DNA of 23,779 nucleotides from Candolleomyces eurysporus (Eukaryota > Basidiomycota > Agaricomycetes > Agaricales > Psathyrellaceae), in assembly GCA_027579435.1 (NCBI GenBank), contig JANBPK010001607.1, positions 1-23,779 on the forward strand, given 5' to 3'. Both the position numbers and the translations under genes were made by a program. Below, piece after piece: positions 8,834 through 19,011 of this stretch. The notes under the pieces are model-generated. The model made no database searches and had not been told where the DNA came from. It saw only the letters and a program-made list of their open reading frames with translations. Within the stretch, counting starts at the first letter, position 1. Each line of letters begins with the position of its first letter.

Positions 8834-10159
8834 ATGAGCGTACTCGAGCTCCCAGCCGAAATCCTGGGGAAGATCTTTGATCACTATGTACACGACCGCT
8901 GGAAGGTTCGCCAAGTGGATTCAGATCGACCATTGTCCAAGTTGCGATGTATATCCGCCTACAGCGACTCCCGAACACATCCTGTTGACCTTACCCATGT
9001 CTGCCAGTTGTGGAGGACCACGGCCATTTCGATGCCCCAACTTTGGGCCACGATTTATGCATCTCAGATGAAGTCTGAAGGGGATGTCAAGATGTTTGAG
9101 CTCTGGCTCGAGCGCTCCGCCGGCCGTGATGGGACGTACCCCTTGACTCTCTATATCAAGCAGAGCGCCCGGGCTCCAGTCGACCTCCGGGAGTTTTTCT
9201 CTCTTGCAATATCGCAGCACCGACGGTGGAAATACATCCGCTTGGGGCTTGATGGAAGATACCTGCCGTTTTTCGAGCCACTTTATACTGTGGCCCCACT
9301 TTCTACTCTACGCGGATTCAAGGTTAGCTTCGGTCTTTGCGATCTGGATGGGCTCCGCCGTTTAGTCGGTGTTTTGTGCTCATCCACAGCACTTCGATCG
9401 GTTGGATTTGGGAACGAGTTTTACGGCTGGGATCGCATTGCTGTCCCATGGGATAGCCTTAGCCTAACAACCCTCAGTTTTCGCATCGTGGAACTGAGCC
9501 TCTTGATTCGTTTTCTGTCGTCTACGATGGATACGCTTCGAGATTTATCAGTCTCTATGCTGTCTCCTCCTCTCTCCCTCGACGACTTGCCGCTGACAAT
9601 GCGCCGTCTCCAATCCCTCCGTATCGCATCATTTGGCTCCGGAAACCATGCTAGCGAGACGTTCGACAAACTCACCCTACCTTCCCTCCACGAACTGTAC
9701 CTCCCCGAGGGATTCATATCTTACAAAGATTCCGAGCTTCAAACAAGAGGATGGGAATCCCTCCTGAGCTTGCTCCAAAGGTCAAATTGCAAACTACAAG
9801 CTTTTGAATTCGGGGATAAAAATACCCCAGACCTCATCGAAAAACTCAAATCGCCTCTTTTCGAACATCTCACAAGTTTGAGGGTGACCTCGCTCCTCGA
9901 AAAATACCCTGATATCTCCTCCCGGCTGTTGGATGCCCTCAGTGAGGCCTCTGAGGAGACCCAAATGCCTCGCGTGCTCCCTCTGCTGGAGACGCTGAAA
10001 CTGGATTCTATTCACTCGGAAGTCAGTGTTCAGAAAATGGTCTCCACCAGAGTGGCTGCGTATGGTGGGTGTGGTAAGTCGAAGTTGCGTAGGGTCTGTG
10101 CTCAGCGCTTAGAGGCCAAAGAATACGCTTTGGAAATCGATTTGAACNACCAAGAATGA
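8834..10159 (+). CDS. F-box/LRR-like protein A2
   Basis: Intact 441-codon ORF and the closest relative of A1: the first 22 residues are identical and the block PSLHELYLPEGFISY is shared. It differs from A1 in the segment after the F-box (WKVRQVDSDRP), in the linker before the EFFSLAISQHRRW block (KQSARAPVDL), and in the central loop (GNEFYGWDRIAVPWDSL), which it shares in type with A3. One codon near the end contains an N (10147); AAC-NAC matches AAC-GAC in the paralogues, so the base is probably G and the residue Asp. The substrate-binding role is inferred from the family. Confidence 0.87.
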   Translation: MSVLELPAEILGKIFDHYVHDRWKVRQVDSDRPLSKLRCISAYSDSRTHPVDLTHVCQLWRTTAISMPQLWATIYASQMKSEGDVKMFELWLERSAGRDGTYPLTLYIKQSARAPVDLREFFSLAISQHRRWKYIRLGLDGRYLPFFEPLYTVAPLSTLRGFKVSFGLCDLDGLRRLVGVLCSSTALRSVGFGNEFYGWDRIAVPWDSLSLTTLSFRIVELSLLIRFLSSTMDTLRDLSVSMLSPPLSLDDLPLTMRRLQSLRIASFGSGNHASETFDKLTLPSLHELYLPEGFISYKDSELQTRGWESLLSLLQRSNCKLQAFEFGDKNTPDLIEKLKSPLFEHLTSLRVTSLLEKYPDISSRLLDALSEASEETQMPRVLPLLETLKLDSIHSEVSVQKMVSTRVAAYGGCGKSKLRRVCAQRLEAKEYALEIDLNXQE

Positions 10160-10552
10160 TTCATACATACATATGGACGCGTTGTTAGTTTGCTTTTTAG
10201 ATACGTGTTAGCTGGTTTTCTAGGAAGTGTACATAACCTTTTTTACAATTGATTTCAAGGAAAGGCAGGCAACAATCAGTGAGAATTCGCGTCTTGTCGA
10301 ACGAGTAGAAGAGGTGGATAATTTTCGCAGCTTGCGTTTATGCCGGCCATACGGTCCATTAGTTTGCTGCTATTTGCTGTGGGAGGCGCTGCAAATGGCC
10401 GGCACCGGTGATTTCAATTCCTGACTCTGTTTCACCGTCGAGCAAAGTGCCTCGATTTGCTCCTCCAAGCCGAAGATATTTACCCAAACGAAGCTGGACT
10501 CGACAAAATTCGAAGGAGGTACAGGAGAAACGGATACCTAACAAAGATTATT
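10160..10552 (+). other. Spacer between A2 and A3
   Basis: No gene. Shorter than the A1-A2 spacer: it lacks the stretch containing CATCCCTTGCGCA seen in the A1-A2 and A3-A4 spacers. It keeps the TTACAATTGATT word and the CGTCTTGT...AGAAGAGG hairpin at about 10290-10314. Confidence 0.6.
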
Positions 10553-10613
10553 GTGAGTCATTAAACTTTGAGCTCGCGAATTGTAGATCCTGAAAACCGG
10601 CGACCACTGGTAG
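10553..10613 (+). other. Putative 5'-UTR intron of A3
   Basis: GTGAGT...CCTGAA...GTAG, 61 nt, ending 12 nt before the ATG. Confidence 0.5.
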
Positions 10614-10625
10614 GACCGCTCTATT

Positions 10626-11975
10626 ATGAATATCCTCGAGCTTCCAGCCGACATACTGGGGAAGATTTTCCATCACTGCGTGCACGACCGCCCGGAGGTT
10701 CGCCGGGCGGATCGAATAGCACCATTGACCATTTTACGACGGATATCCCCCTACTGCGACTTCCGCCTGACCCAACCTTTCGACCTTACCCATGTCTGCC
10801 AGTTGTGGAGGACCACGGCCATCTCGATGCCCCAACTTTGGGCCACAATCTATGCATTCGAGATAGAGTCTGAAGGGGATGTCAAGATGTTTGAGGTCTG
10901 GCTCGAGCGCTCCGCCGGCCGTGATGGGATGTGCCCCTTGGATCTCACTATCAGGCAAAGGGAAACGCGGGGTCAGCAGCCACCAATGCAGCTTTTCGAG
11001 AAGTTTTTCTCTCTTGCCATATCACAGCATCAACGGTGGAAACACATCCGCTTGGTGCTCGATGGAGTATTCCTGCCATTTTTTCAGCCGCTCTATACTG
11101 TGGCCCCACTTTCTATTCTACGCGGATTCCAAGTCGACATCGGCCGGCAGGATTCAGATGGGCTCCGCCGTTTAATCGGTGTTTTGTGCTCCTCTCCTGC
11201 ACTTCGATCAGTTGAATTTGGGAGCGAGTTGTACGGCGAGAATCCCATTGCTGTCCCATGGGATAGCCTCCGCCTAACAACCCTCAATTTCCGCATCTTA
11301 GACTCGAGCCACTTGATTCTTGCTCTGTCATCTTTGATGAATACGCTTCAAGATGTATCAGTCTCTGTGGTGTCTTTTCCTCTCTCCCTCGGCGGCTTAA
11401 CGCTGACGATGCGCCGTCTCCAGTCCCTCCGTATTAGAACATTTGCCCAGGGCTCCCATGCCAGCGAGATGCTCGACAAACTCACCCTACCCTCCCTCCA
11501 CAAACTGTACCTCCCCGGGGGACTCACATCAAACACAGACCCCGAGCTTGAAGCAAGAGGATGGAAGTCCCTCCTGAGCTTGCTTGACAGGTCTAGTTGC
11601 AAACTGCAAGCCTTCGAATTCGGGAACGGCAATACCCCAGATTTCATCAAACATCTCAAATCCCCTCTCTTCGAACATCTCACAAGTTTGAAGGTGGCCA
11701 GCACCTCGTACTTCTACGGATACCTTGATGTCTCCGGCCAGCTGTTGGATGCCCTCAGTGAGGCCTGTGAGGAGACCCAAATGCCTCGCATGCTCCCTCT
11801 GCTGGAGACGCTGAAACTGGATTCTATTTACTCAGAAGACAGTGTTCGGGAAATGGTCTCCGCGAGAGTTGCAGCGTATGGTGGGTGTGGTAGGTCGAAG
11901 TTGCGTAGGGTCTGTGCTGAGTACTTGAGTGGCGACGAATATGCTTTGGAAATGGACTTGAATGACCAAGAATGA
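10626..11975 (+). CDS. F-box/LRR-like protein A3
   Basis: Intact 449-codon ORF starting MNILELPADILGKIFHHCV. Within the family it is marked by an acidic change in the F-box (PADIL rather than PAEIL), by IAPLTILRRISPYCDF in place of the usual variable segment, and by a longer linker (RQRETRGQQPPMQLFEKF). The middle loop SELYGENPIAVPWDSL is close to that of A2. Leucine-rich segments continue to LPLLETLKLDS, and the C-terminal block is REMVSARVAAYGGCGRSKLRRV. The start codon is supported by alignment with A1, A2 and A4 and by the upstream intron-like signals. Likely an SCF adaptor; target unknown. Confidence 0.87.
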   Translation: MNILELPADILGKIFHHCVHDRPEVRRADRIAPLTILRRISPYCDFRLTQPFDLTHVCQLWRTTAISMPQLWATIYAFEIESEGDVKMFEVWLERSAGRDGMCPLDLTIRQRETRGQQPPMQLFEKFFSLAISQHQRWKHIRLVLDGVFLPFFQPLYTVAPLSILRGFQVDIGRQDSDGLRRLIGVLCSSPALRSVEFGSELYGENPIAVPWDSLRLTTLNFRILDSSHLILALSSLMNTLQDVSVSVVSFPLSLGGLTLTMRRLQSLRIRTFAQGSHASEMLDKLTLPSLHKLYLPGGLTSNTDPELEARGWKSLLSLLDRSSCKLQAFEFGNGNTPDFIKHLKSPLFEHLTSLKVASTSYFYGYLDVSGQLLDALSEACEETQMPRMLPLLETLKLDSIYSEDSVREMVSARVAAYGGCGRSKLRRVCAEYLSGDEYALEMDLNDQE

Positions 11976-12460
11976 TTTGTACATACATATGGACGTGTTG
12001 TTAGTTTACTCTTCGATATGTCTTAGCTTCTTTTTTGGCAAGTGTGCATATCCTTTGTTACAATTGATTCCAAGGAAAGGCAGGGACGAATCACTGAGAA
12101 TTCGCGTCTTCTCTAACGAGTAGAAGAGGCGGATAATTCTCGCAGCTCATGTTTATGCCGGTCATACGTCGCTTCATGCTTCAGCATCCCTTGCGCACGG
12201 GGAAGAAAGGAGAGACGGTTCGCGTCAGCTGGTCTGTTAACTTGATCCGTCGTTATTGGTTTGCCGCTGTTTGTCGGGGGAGGCGAGGCACTGCAGCTGG
12301 CGATTTCGATCGGATTACGATTTCTGACTTCGTTCCACTGCCAGTCCAGCGAAGTGCCTCTATTTGCTCCTCCAAGGCTGAAATATTTAGCCAAACGAAG
12401 TTAAACCAAACGCAAACGAAAGGATTTACCAGGAGAAACAAATACTAAGCAAAGATTATC
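11976..12460 (+). other. Spacer between A3 and A4
   Basis: No gene. Same architecture as the A1-A2 spacer. The hairpin-like CGTCTTCT...AGAAGAGG lies at 12105-12129. Confidence 0.65.
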
Positions 12461-12526
12461 GTGAGTCGGTGAACCTCGAGCTCTGAGATTGTGTAGATCC
12501 TGATACTGTGGCGATCGCCCTGGTAG
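12461..12526 (+). other. Putative 5'-UTR intron of A4
   Basis: GTGAGT...CCTGAT...GTAG, 66 nt, ending 12 nt before the ATG. Confidence 0.5.
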
Positions 12527-12538
12527 TACCCCTCTATC

Positions 12539-13897
12539 ATGAGCATACTCGAGCTCCCAGCCGAAATCCTGGGGAAGATCTTCGATCATTACGTGCACGA
12601 CCGCTGGAAGGTTCACCCTCGCCAAGCGGATCGAGCACAAGCGTCCAAGTTACGACGGGTAGCTGCCTACAGCGACTCCCGGACACATCCTGTCGACCTT
12701 ACCCATGTCTGCAGGTTGTGGAGGACCACGGCCATTTCGATGCCCCGACTTTGGACCACGATTTATGCATTCGAGATAGAGTCTACAGGGGATGTCAAGA
12801 TGTTTGAGCTCTGGCTCGAGCGCTCCCCCGGCCATCATGGCACGTACCCCTTGACTCTCACCATCAGGCAAATGCGGTCGCGGGGCGAGAAAGCACCAGT
12901 GCAGCGTTTCGGGGAAATTATCTCTCTTTCAATATCCCAGCACCAACGGTGGAGACACATTTCCTTGTGGCTTTATCAAGACTCCCAGCCGTTTTTCGAG
13001 TCGCTTTATACTGTGGCCCCACTTTCTACTCTACGCGGATTCCAACTTGACATCGAAGAAGACTGGGATCCGGATGGGGTCCGCCGTTTAACCGGTGCTT
13101 TGTGTTCGTCTACAGCACTGCGATCCGTTCAATTTGGGGGGCAATTCTACAATGACTTCAGGGTTAACCGTGTGTTCGACATTGTCCCCTGGGATCGTCT
13201 AACAACCCTCAATTTCCTTATCCTACAACCGAGACACCTGATTCGTGTTCTATCGTCTTCGATGGACGCCCTTCAACATATATCAGTCACTATGCTGGCT
13301 TTTCCTCTCACTGTCGGCGGCACAACGCCAATCCCACATGTGACCATGCACCATCTCCAATCCCTCTGTATCAGATCATTTAAATCGGGAAGCCATGCCA
13401 GCGAGATGTTTGACACACTCACCCTACCCTCTCTCCGCGAGCTTTACCTCCCCAAAGGATTTGGCGAAAAATTCGACCTTCGAACAAATGGATGGGATTC
13501 CCTACTGGGCTTGCTCGAAAGATCGAACTGCCAACTGCAAGCTTTCGAATTTGAGAACGACGAGACCCCAGACCTCATCAAAACTCTCAAATCACCTCTC
13601 TTCGAACATCTCACAAGTTTGAGCTTGACCTTGAACCTTGCTCAACATCCTGATACCTCCCAGCTGTTGGATGCCCTCAGTGAGGCCTGTGAGGAGACCC
13701 AGAGGCCTTGCATGTTCCCTCTGCTGGAGACGCTGATACTTAATTCTGTTCACTCGGTAGACAGTGTTCGGGAAATGGTCTCCGCTAGAGTTGCTGCATA
13801 TGGTGGGTCTAGTAGGTCGAAGTTGCGTAGGGTCTGTGCTCGGCACATAGGCGGCGAGGAATATGCTTTGGAGATGGATTTAAACGACCGACAATGA
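12539..13897 (+). CDS. F-box/LRR-like protein A4
   Basis: Intact 452-codon ORF and the longest member. The F-box starts MSILELPAEILGKIFDHYV. It has a longer post-F-box segment (WKVHPRQADRAQAS) and the long form of the central loop (NDFRVNRVFDIVPWDRLTTL). The latter form recurs in A5, A6 and A7, so the family divides into short-loop (A2, A3) and long-loop (A4-A7) types. The C-terminal half keeps LPSLRELYLP, SLLGLLERSNCQLQAFEFE and the conserved REMVSARVAAYGG block. It is the last intact copy before the family B pseudogene. Probable SCF substrate adaptor by family membership. Confidence 0.87.
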   Translation: MSILELPAEILGKIFDHYVHDRWKVHPRQADRAQASKLRRVAAYSDSRTHPVDLTHVCRLWRTTAISMPRLWTTIYAFEIESTGDVKMFELWLERSPGHHGTYPLTLTIRQMRSRGEKAPVQRFGEIISLSISQHQRWRHISLWLYQDSQPFFESLYTVAPLSTLRGFQLDIEEDWDPDGVRRLTGALCSSTALRSVQFGGQFYNDFRVNRVFDIVPWDRLTTLNFLILQPRHLIRVLSSSMDALQHISVTMLAFPLTVGGTTPIPHVTMHHLQSLCIRSFKSGSHASEMFDTLTLPSLRELYLPKGFGEKFDLRTNGWDSLLGLLERSNCQLQAFEFENDETPDLIKTLKSPLFEHLTSLSLTLNLAQHPDTSQLLDALSEACEETQRPCMFPLLETLILNSVHSVDSVREMVSARVAAYGGSSRSKLRRVCARHIGGEEYALEMDLNDRQ

Positions 13898-14406
13898 TTC
13901 ATAAATACATATGGACGCGTTGTTGGTGTGCTCTTCGATACGTGTTAGCCTCTTTTTGGGACGTGTACATAACCATTTTTACAATTGATTCCAAGGCAGG
14001 AGCCAAATAATTCTTGCGGCCCGCGTTTATGCCGGCCGTACGTCGTTTTAAGCCTCAGCATCCCTTGAGCACTGATAGATGTGTGGATTCTCCACACAGC
14101 GCATGACAAGATGAGCACCGGCAATCTAGGTTGACCGCGGTCCGCTTGTTTGGTCACCTTGAGCAACCAAACAACGCGTCCCTTCTCTGATCAACGAAAA
14201 GAACTCCTTATTTCATCGACTCTCGTCTCTTGCGCGCTGGGCTCAGTCCAGCCATAGTGGCGTTCCATTGTCGTTCGTTTTTGTCCCGCGTCATCTACTA
14301 CATTGGCTGTTGACCGCCCTACCCTTGGCTCTTTTCATATTGACTGCCCGCGTAAGTGGGACCCACAGGATATTGAACCTCAACATTTTGGAAGTAGCCC
14401 AGATGG
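13898..14406 (+). other. Spacer between A4 and the B copy
   Basis: The first 170 bp or so match the shared 3' flank of A genes, but the hairpin segment is deleted. From about 14090 the sequence is unrelated to the A spacers and is presumably the native upstream region of gene B. No gene or clear promoter motif seen. Confidence 0.55.
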
Positions 14407-15720
14407 ATGCACGTCCAGAAACAAAATAATCTCGTCTTCTCCCTAGAAAATAGAGTGCCTTCTATGCCTTGTTTCCATTCTTCCATCCCCACATTCTCCA
14501 CAAGAACCCTGATACCCGCCTCCTGCCAATCTTCTGAACATCTGGAGCTCATCAGTCGCGTCTGCTCGCTCTGGCGTGCAATCGCATTCTCCAGTCCCAC
14601 TCTATGGTCAACCATCTATTTCAACAACCATGACTTCGACCGCCTCCCCCATCATTTCCACCGTTCGTGCGCGGTTCCCCTCGCCCTCACCGTTGATATG
14701 CGACGAATCCGTCGTCTCAAGCTCTCTGAGCTTGGAGCTATGCAAAAAGCCCTCCAGTCTGCATTNAACCTAGCTGCCCAGGTGTCGCCGGCTCTATCTC
14801 AACTTTTCCCGGGAGATGCAGACCTGGCCCATCCAAAACCTCCCCTCCAACTCAAACAATTCAACGCCTACATCCCATGCTGGAGCTCCTGAAGCACGCT
14901 CAAACTCTGCACCTACCTCTATCTCTCCCTCGAAAGTGGAAAGGCATGCACGCATTCGGGCGAACGATCAACTGCTGGCGCAGCATATCTCGCAAGACGT
15001 GCGGGTTGTCGAGACTTCCACTCCCTCGACGACTTGGTGCCGTTTTTGAAGGGTTGCGAGTGGCTGAAGAGGCTGTCGGGCTATATCTGGAAGGCTTCGA
15101 CGCTCCAGAACCCTCCCCTGTGGCTTGACCACCTTCAGAGCATGTCTTTATCCGCGATGGGGAACCTCGTGACAGCTTTGGGGTCCCTCACTCTACCGTC
15201 CCTCGCCGAGGACCATTTTTGAGATATGGGTCATGCGGGGGTGTTGCATGCGGATATCGAGTGGGGGGGAGCGCTGCTGGGTAGGGTCGAGCGGTCAGGG
15301 TGCAGGATTCAGAGGTTCACGTATAAGAGGAATGGCAGGAATAATGGGGAGGACCCGAATGTCGCGGAGGCCGACCTCTTGCACGCGCTCGAGTCCCCGC
15401 TTTTCGATTCCCTTAGGTATCTCTCGCTCGAAGGCAGTTTCGGGAACGCGACCCTTGTGGGTCTGACGGTGCTCCCAGGGCACCGGAAAACGCTACCAGG
15501 CCTGAAGAGTCTGGAAGTGAAGGGATGCTGGTCTACAGATGGCGTTTGGTCCGAGTTGGTCATGTCTAGACGCGGCCAGGGACTGGAGAGTGCGCATATC
15601 CTGCTTCGCGGGCCTTCGCAGTCCAACTTTTGCCGGGATATGATGCTGGTGGTGCCAGGCGTTGACCTGCACGCCGAGTGGAGGGAGCTGGATCCCAAGA
15701 CTGGGTTGGCGCTTGGGTGA
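14407..15720 (+). pseudogene. Family B F-box-type gene, degenerate copy
   Basis: Start uncertain; the ATG at 14407 opens the best frame. Near residue 50, LISRVCSLWRAIAFSSPTLWSTI is the second half of a typical agaricomycete F-box. The frame then changes near 14880 (continuing as PMLELLKHAQTLHLPL), returns near 15005 (DFHSLDDLVPFLKGCEWL), meets TGA at 15220-15222, and continues open from 15226 to the stop at 15718-15720. That last part (164 codons) matches the B' gene cut by the transposon. In B' the codon at the TGA position ends in GG. An N at 14766 shows weak sequence quality, so one shift may be technical, but two shifts plus a stop favour a pseudogene. The uninterrupted CGCAGTCC at 15617-15624 is the empty target site. 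Confidence 0.75.
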
Positions 15721-16298
15721 CTGGTGACCCGACCCACCTGCATTTCCGGTATCCCAATCCCTCCCGAATTACTTGTGTGGTGTCCGTCTGTCAATACGCA
15801 GCCGAGAACGATACTTGCATGCATATGGTCACGTTGATTTGCTCTTCGATACTTACGTGTTAGCCTCGTTTTCTTTGCGAAGTGTACATAACATGGGGAG
15901 CTGNTTTTTTTTTTCAATTGGTGCCAAGCAACGGCAGGAGCTAATTCCTGAGAATTTGCGTCTTCTTATAAGCTCAAAAGCTTCAGCACCCTGTGCGCAA
16001 GAGCAGGTGGGGCTGGCCAAGGTGCTCCTGATCCGTTGAACTGATCTGTTGTCCTAGTTTGCTGCTGTTTGTCGCAGGAGATTGGGAGGGTGCCCATCGT
16101 TGGCTTACTGCTTACATCAACGACTCATCGACTCATCGTCAGCATCGTCAGTCACAAGCAGCAACGGAGACTAATCGTTGGCGCTCACCACTAGTCCAGC
16201 GGAGTACCTCTGATTTGTTCCTGTCAGGCAAAATAATTTCCCAACAAAGTCGAACTAAGCGAAAGTCAAAGAGAAACAGATACCTGGCAACTGATTGC
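15721..16298 (+). other. Spacer between B and A5
   Basis: No gene. It parallels 6241-6840. It contains a poly-T run interrupted by an N (15904) and a short run of CATCGAC/CATCGTCAG repeats near 16117-16150. Confidence 0.6.
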
Positions 16299-16359
16299 GT
16301 GAGTCGTTGAACTTCAAGTTTGCAGATTGTGTAGATCCTGAAAATGCCGATCACCTTAG
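16299..16359 (+). other. Putative 5'-UTR intron of A5
   Basis: GTGAGT...CCTGAA...TTAG, 61 nt, ending 15 nt before the ATG as in A1. Confidence 0.45.
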
Positions 16360-16374
16360 CATTACGCCTCTATC

Positions 16375-17451
16375 ATGAACATACTCGAGCTCCCAACTGA
16401 AATCCTGGGGAAGATATTCAATCATTATGTGCACGACTGCTGGAAGGTTCGCCGAGCGGATCCAGAACAAGCATCGTTCAAGTTTCGACGGATAGCCGCC
16501 TACAGCAGCTCCCGGACTCATCCTGTGGACCTTACCCATGTCTGCTGGTCGTGGAGGACCACAGCCATTTCGATGCCCCAACTTTGGGCCACAATTTATG
16601 CATGCCAGATAGAGTCCGAACGGGATGTCAAGATGTTTGAGCTCTGGCTCGAGCGCTCCGCTGGGAGTGATGGGACATATCCCCTGACTCTCTCTATCAA
16701 CCAAAAACATTCACGGAGTCAGATGATACCTGCGCAGGCTTTCAAAGAATTCTTTCTCTCTTGCAATATCGCAGCACCGACGATGGAGATACATCTCCTT
16801 GGTGCTCGATAGAGACCTCGACGCATTATTCGAGCCGCTTTATACTGTGGCCCCACTTTATGCTCTACACGGATTCCAAGTTGACTTCAGCCAGTGGGGC
16901 TCGGATGGGCTCCGTCGTTTAATCGGCACTTTGTGCTCGTCTACAGCACTTCGATCCGTTCAATTTGGGAAGAATTTCCACAGGAAACTCACAAATAACC
17001 TTATGTTTGACACTGTCCCCTGGCATCGCATAACAAGCGTCAATCTCCTCCTCTCAACACCGAGCCGCTTCATTCGTATTCTGTCTTCTTCAATGGACAA
17101 CCTTCAACATATATCGATCAATGCGCTATTTTCTCCTCTCTCCCTCGACGGCTCAACGCCGATCCCAAATGTGACAATGTCCCGTCTCCAATCTATCCAT
17201 ATCGGATCATTCACACACGGTTTCCATACCAGCGAGATGTTCGACAAGCTCACCCTACCCTCCCTCCACGAACTGTGCCTCCCAGGGGGATTCATATCGA
17301 ACAAAAACTCCGAGCTTCAAACAAGAGGATGGGAGTCCCTGATGAGCTTGCTTAGAAGATCGAATTGCAAACTGCAAGCTTTTGAATTCGGGGACGACAA
17401 TACCCAAGACCTCATCAAGAATCTCAAATCACCTCTCCTCGAACATCTCAC
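16375..17451 (+). pseudogene. F-box/LRR-like gene A5, 5' part, frameshifted and split
   Basis: The F-box (MNILELPTEILGKIFNHYV) and VCWSWRTTAISMPQLW are present, but the frame shifts near 16741-16760. AAAGAATTCTTTCTC carries one extra base relative to the GAGTTTTTCTC of the paralogues. Frame one ends at 16812; the family frame resumes as VLDRDLDALFEPLYTVAPL from 16799 and runs to LEHLTS at 17451. There a CACTA-like transposon starts, just after the target triplet AAG. The rest of the gene is at 19049-19331. Beyond the junction the ORF reads into the transposon to 17656. The gene has the long form of the central loop (NNLMFDTVPW). Confidence 0.82.
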
Positions 17452-17454
17452 AAG
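17452..17454 (+). repeat. 3-bp target duplication, left copy (AAG)
   Basis: CTCAC-AAG precedes CACTA. Uninterrupted paralogues read CTCACAAGTTTGA with one AAG. Confidence 0.75.
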
Positions 17455-17488
17455 CACTATGAAACCAGTTTCCAGGTTCTTGACCTGG
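17455..17488 (+). repeat. Left terminus of the CACTA-like element with hairpin
   Basis: CACTATGAA followed by CCAGGTTCTTGACCTGG at positions 18-34, which can fold into a 5-bp stem. It pairs in register with the right end. Confidence 0.75.
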
Positions 17489-17659
17489 TCTGCTCTGGAC
17501 ATACCCGTCCCAGACCTGATCGCGACGGAGAATTGGAAAATGGCTGATTTGTCAGCCTGGCTGCATCCAGGGAAACTGACCAGGGATTCCGCCGGCGGGT
17601 TTTTTTCTCTGGGTCAATCCTGGAGAAGCTCTGGGAATCCCAATATTTTTCTCTGACAT

Positions 17660-18292
17660 CTTTTTCACCATTAGAAATCTGTGTACATCAATTATTAACA
17701 TATATTACAACATTCTCTAAGTTATTCCGTGCCCTCTTCTTCAGAAAAAGTCGTACGCGCGAGCTCCCCGCTGTGATCAAAAATGGCCTGCTATCCGTTC
17801 CAATGCACCTGTCCAAAAAGCGACTGCACGGTGGCAACATCAATGACATCAAGGCCCCGAATTCTCCTCCCATGAGTTGAAGCCAGGTTTGACCAAGGAC
17901 ATAGCTGGGCAGGGATGGGCAGGGATGAGCTTTGTGTTGAGTTGCGTTAAGCGAGCTATAATTACTTTCAGCTAAATTTAGATTCATCACCGTCAGCCAA
18001 GGCTAGCAGGACACACACTGGCGCGGCGCGCTCTCTCCCTTCTCTCTTCTCTCCTTCATCTCGCCTACATCCATCGGAACTACAATGCGCCCACACAGTC
18101 ACCAGCAACCTCTTTCCCCTTTCGATCACTTCAGATTGAGCGCAATACCCGGGCCTCCTCCCATTCCCCCACTGCTCGTCCTCCATTCCCCGACGACGAC
18201 AACATGACAAGCCGCTGTTGAAGACAAAGGCTGTTGTGTAATCCCCAAACCTGTCACAGATACACACACTAATCTTGAATCCTGACGTCCAG
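17660..18292 (+). other. Transposon interior without recognisable gene
   Basis: Low-complexity CT-rich stretch near 18030-18060 and a short direct repeat GGGCAGGGATG near 17908-17930. The words CAGCCAAGGCT occur at both about 17996 and 18290. No convincing coding region on either strand. Confidence 0.5.
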
Positions 18293-18682
18293 CCAAGGCT
18301 ACAAAGTGGATTGAGAACAATGGCAATGGGAAGGAAAGTGTGCAGGTCAACCGTCGGACTCGGCGGGTGAGAGCTGCACGAACCATTCAGTCCGACGACG
18401 ATGTGAGTTCTTCCCTCCCGTTACTTAATCATTGCTCACTTCCGTTTACAGGACATTGAACAGTTCGAAGATGACAAAGACGATAAGCTAGCTCCCCAAA
18501 AGCGCAAGTCTAGAAGCTGGTTCGAGTCGTTTACCGATTGGTCTTTTATTATTATTCTTTTCACTCCCTCGTGTTTGACCATTCTATCCTACATTCCTTT
18601 TTGCACAAACTATCGCACTCTCCCTGTATACGACACCTGGAATAATGAATGGATATTCACTGATTTATACCGATTTTATTAG
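18293..18682 (+). pseudogene. Exon-intron-exon fragment inside the CACTA-like element
   Basis: CTGAC...CCAG at 18281-18292 looks like a branch site and acceptor. An open exon follows (18293-18402, containing RRTRRVRAARTIQSDDD), then a 49-nt intron (18403-18451, GTGAGT...ACAG), then an exon continuing in frame (DIEQFEDDKDDK, PQKRKSR) to TAG at 18680-18682. The piece has acidic and basic clusters; PQKRKSR could act as a nuclear localisation signal. No start exon was identified. It may be a host gene fragment captured by the transposon or a remnant of the element's own gene. I do not recognise the protein. Confidence 0.45.
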
Positions 18683-19011
18683 TGCATTTACCAGGTTTTC
18701 TAACCTGTAAACTCCGTGGTATGACCAGGTATGTGAGCCTGGAAACGAACCGGCAATCCCAGGTAAAAAGCTCTGGTCACTCCAGAGTTTTTGACCTGGA
18801 ATATAACTGGTAAACCTCAAGAGAAACTACATGGGATTTCCATAGAAAATCCAGGGAAAAAATCGTCCAGGGTTTTGGAAAATTTGACGGAGATTACCCC
18901 GAGATTTTTCCTGTCAGGGCGTCCCTGGACACTCCAGGACTAGTCGCGGTCTTTCCAGGAAAGAATTCTGGGATAGCCAGAGCATTAACCTGGAAAGACC
19001 AGGTCTGTCCG

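Noticed and set aside
16117..16150. Microsatellite with possible function near 16120
   Set aside because: Only a few imperfect CATCGTC/CATCGAC units in a spacer; no sign beyond slippage.
17688..18386. Minus-strand ORFs inside the CACTA-like element
   Set aside because: Low-complexity translations with no domain and no splice context; probably chance.
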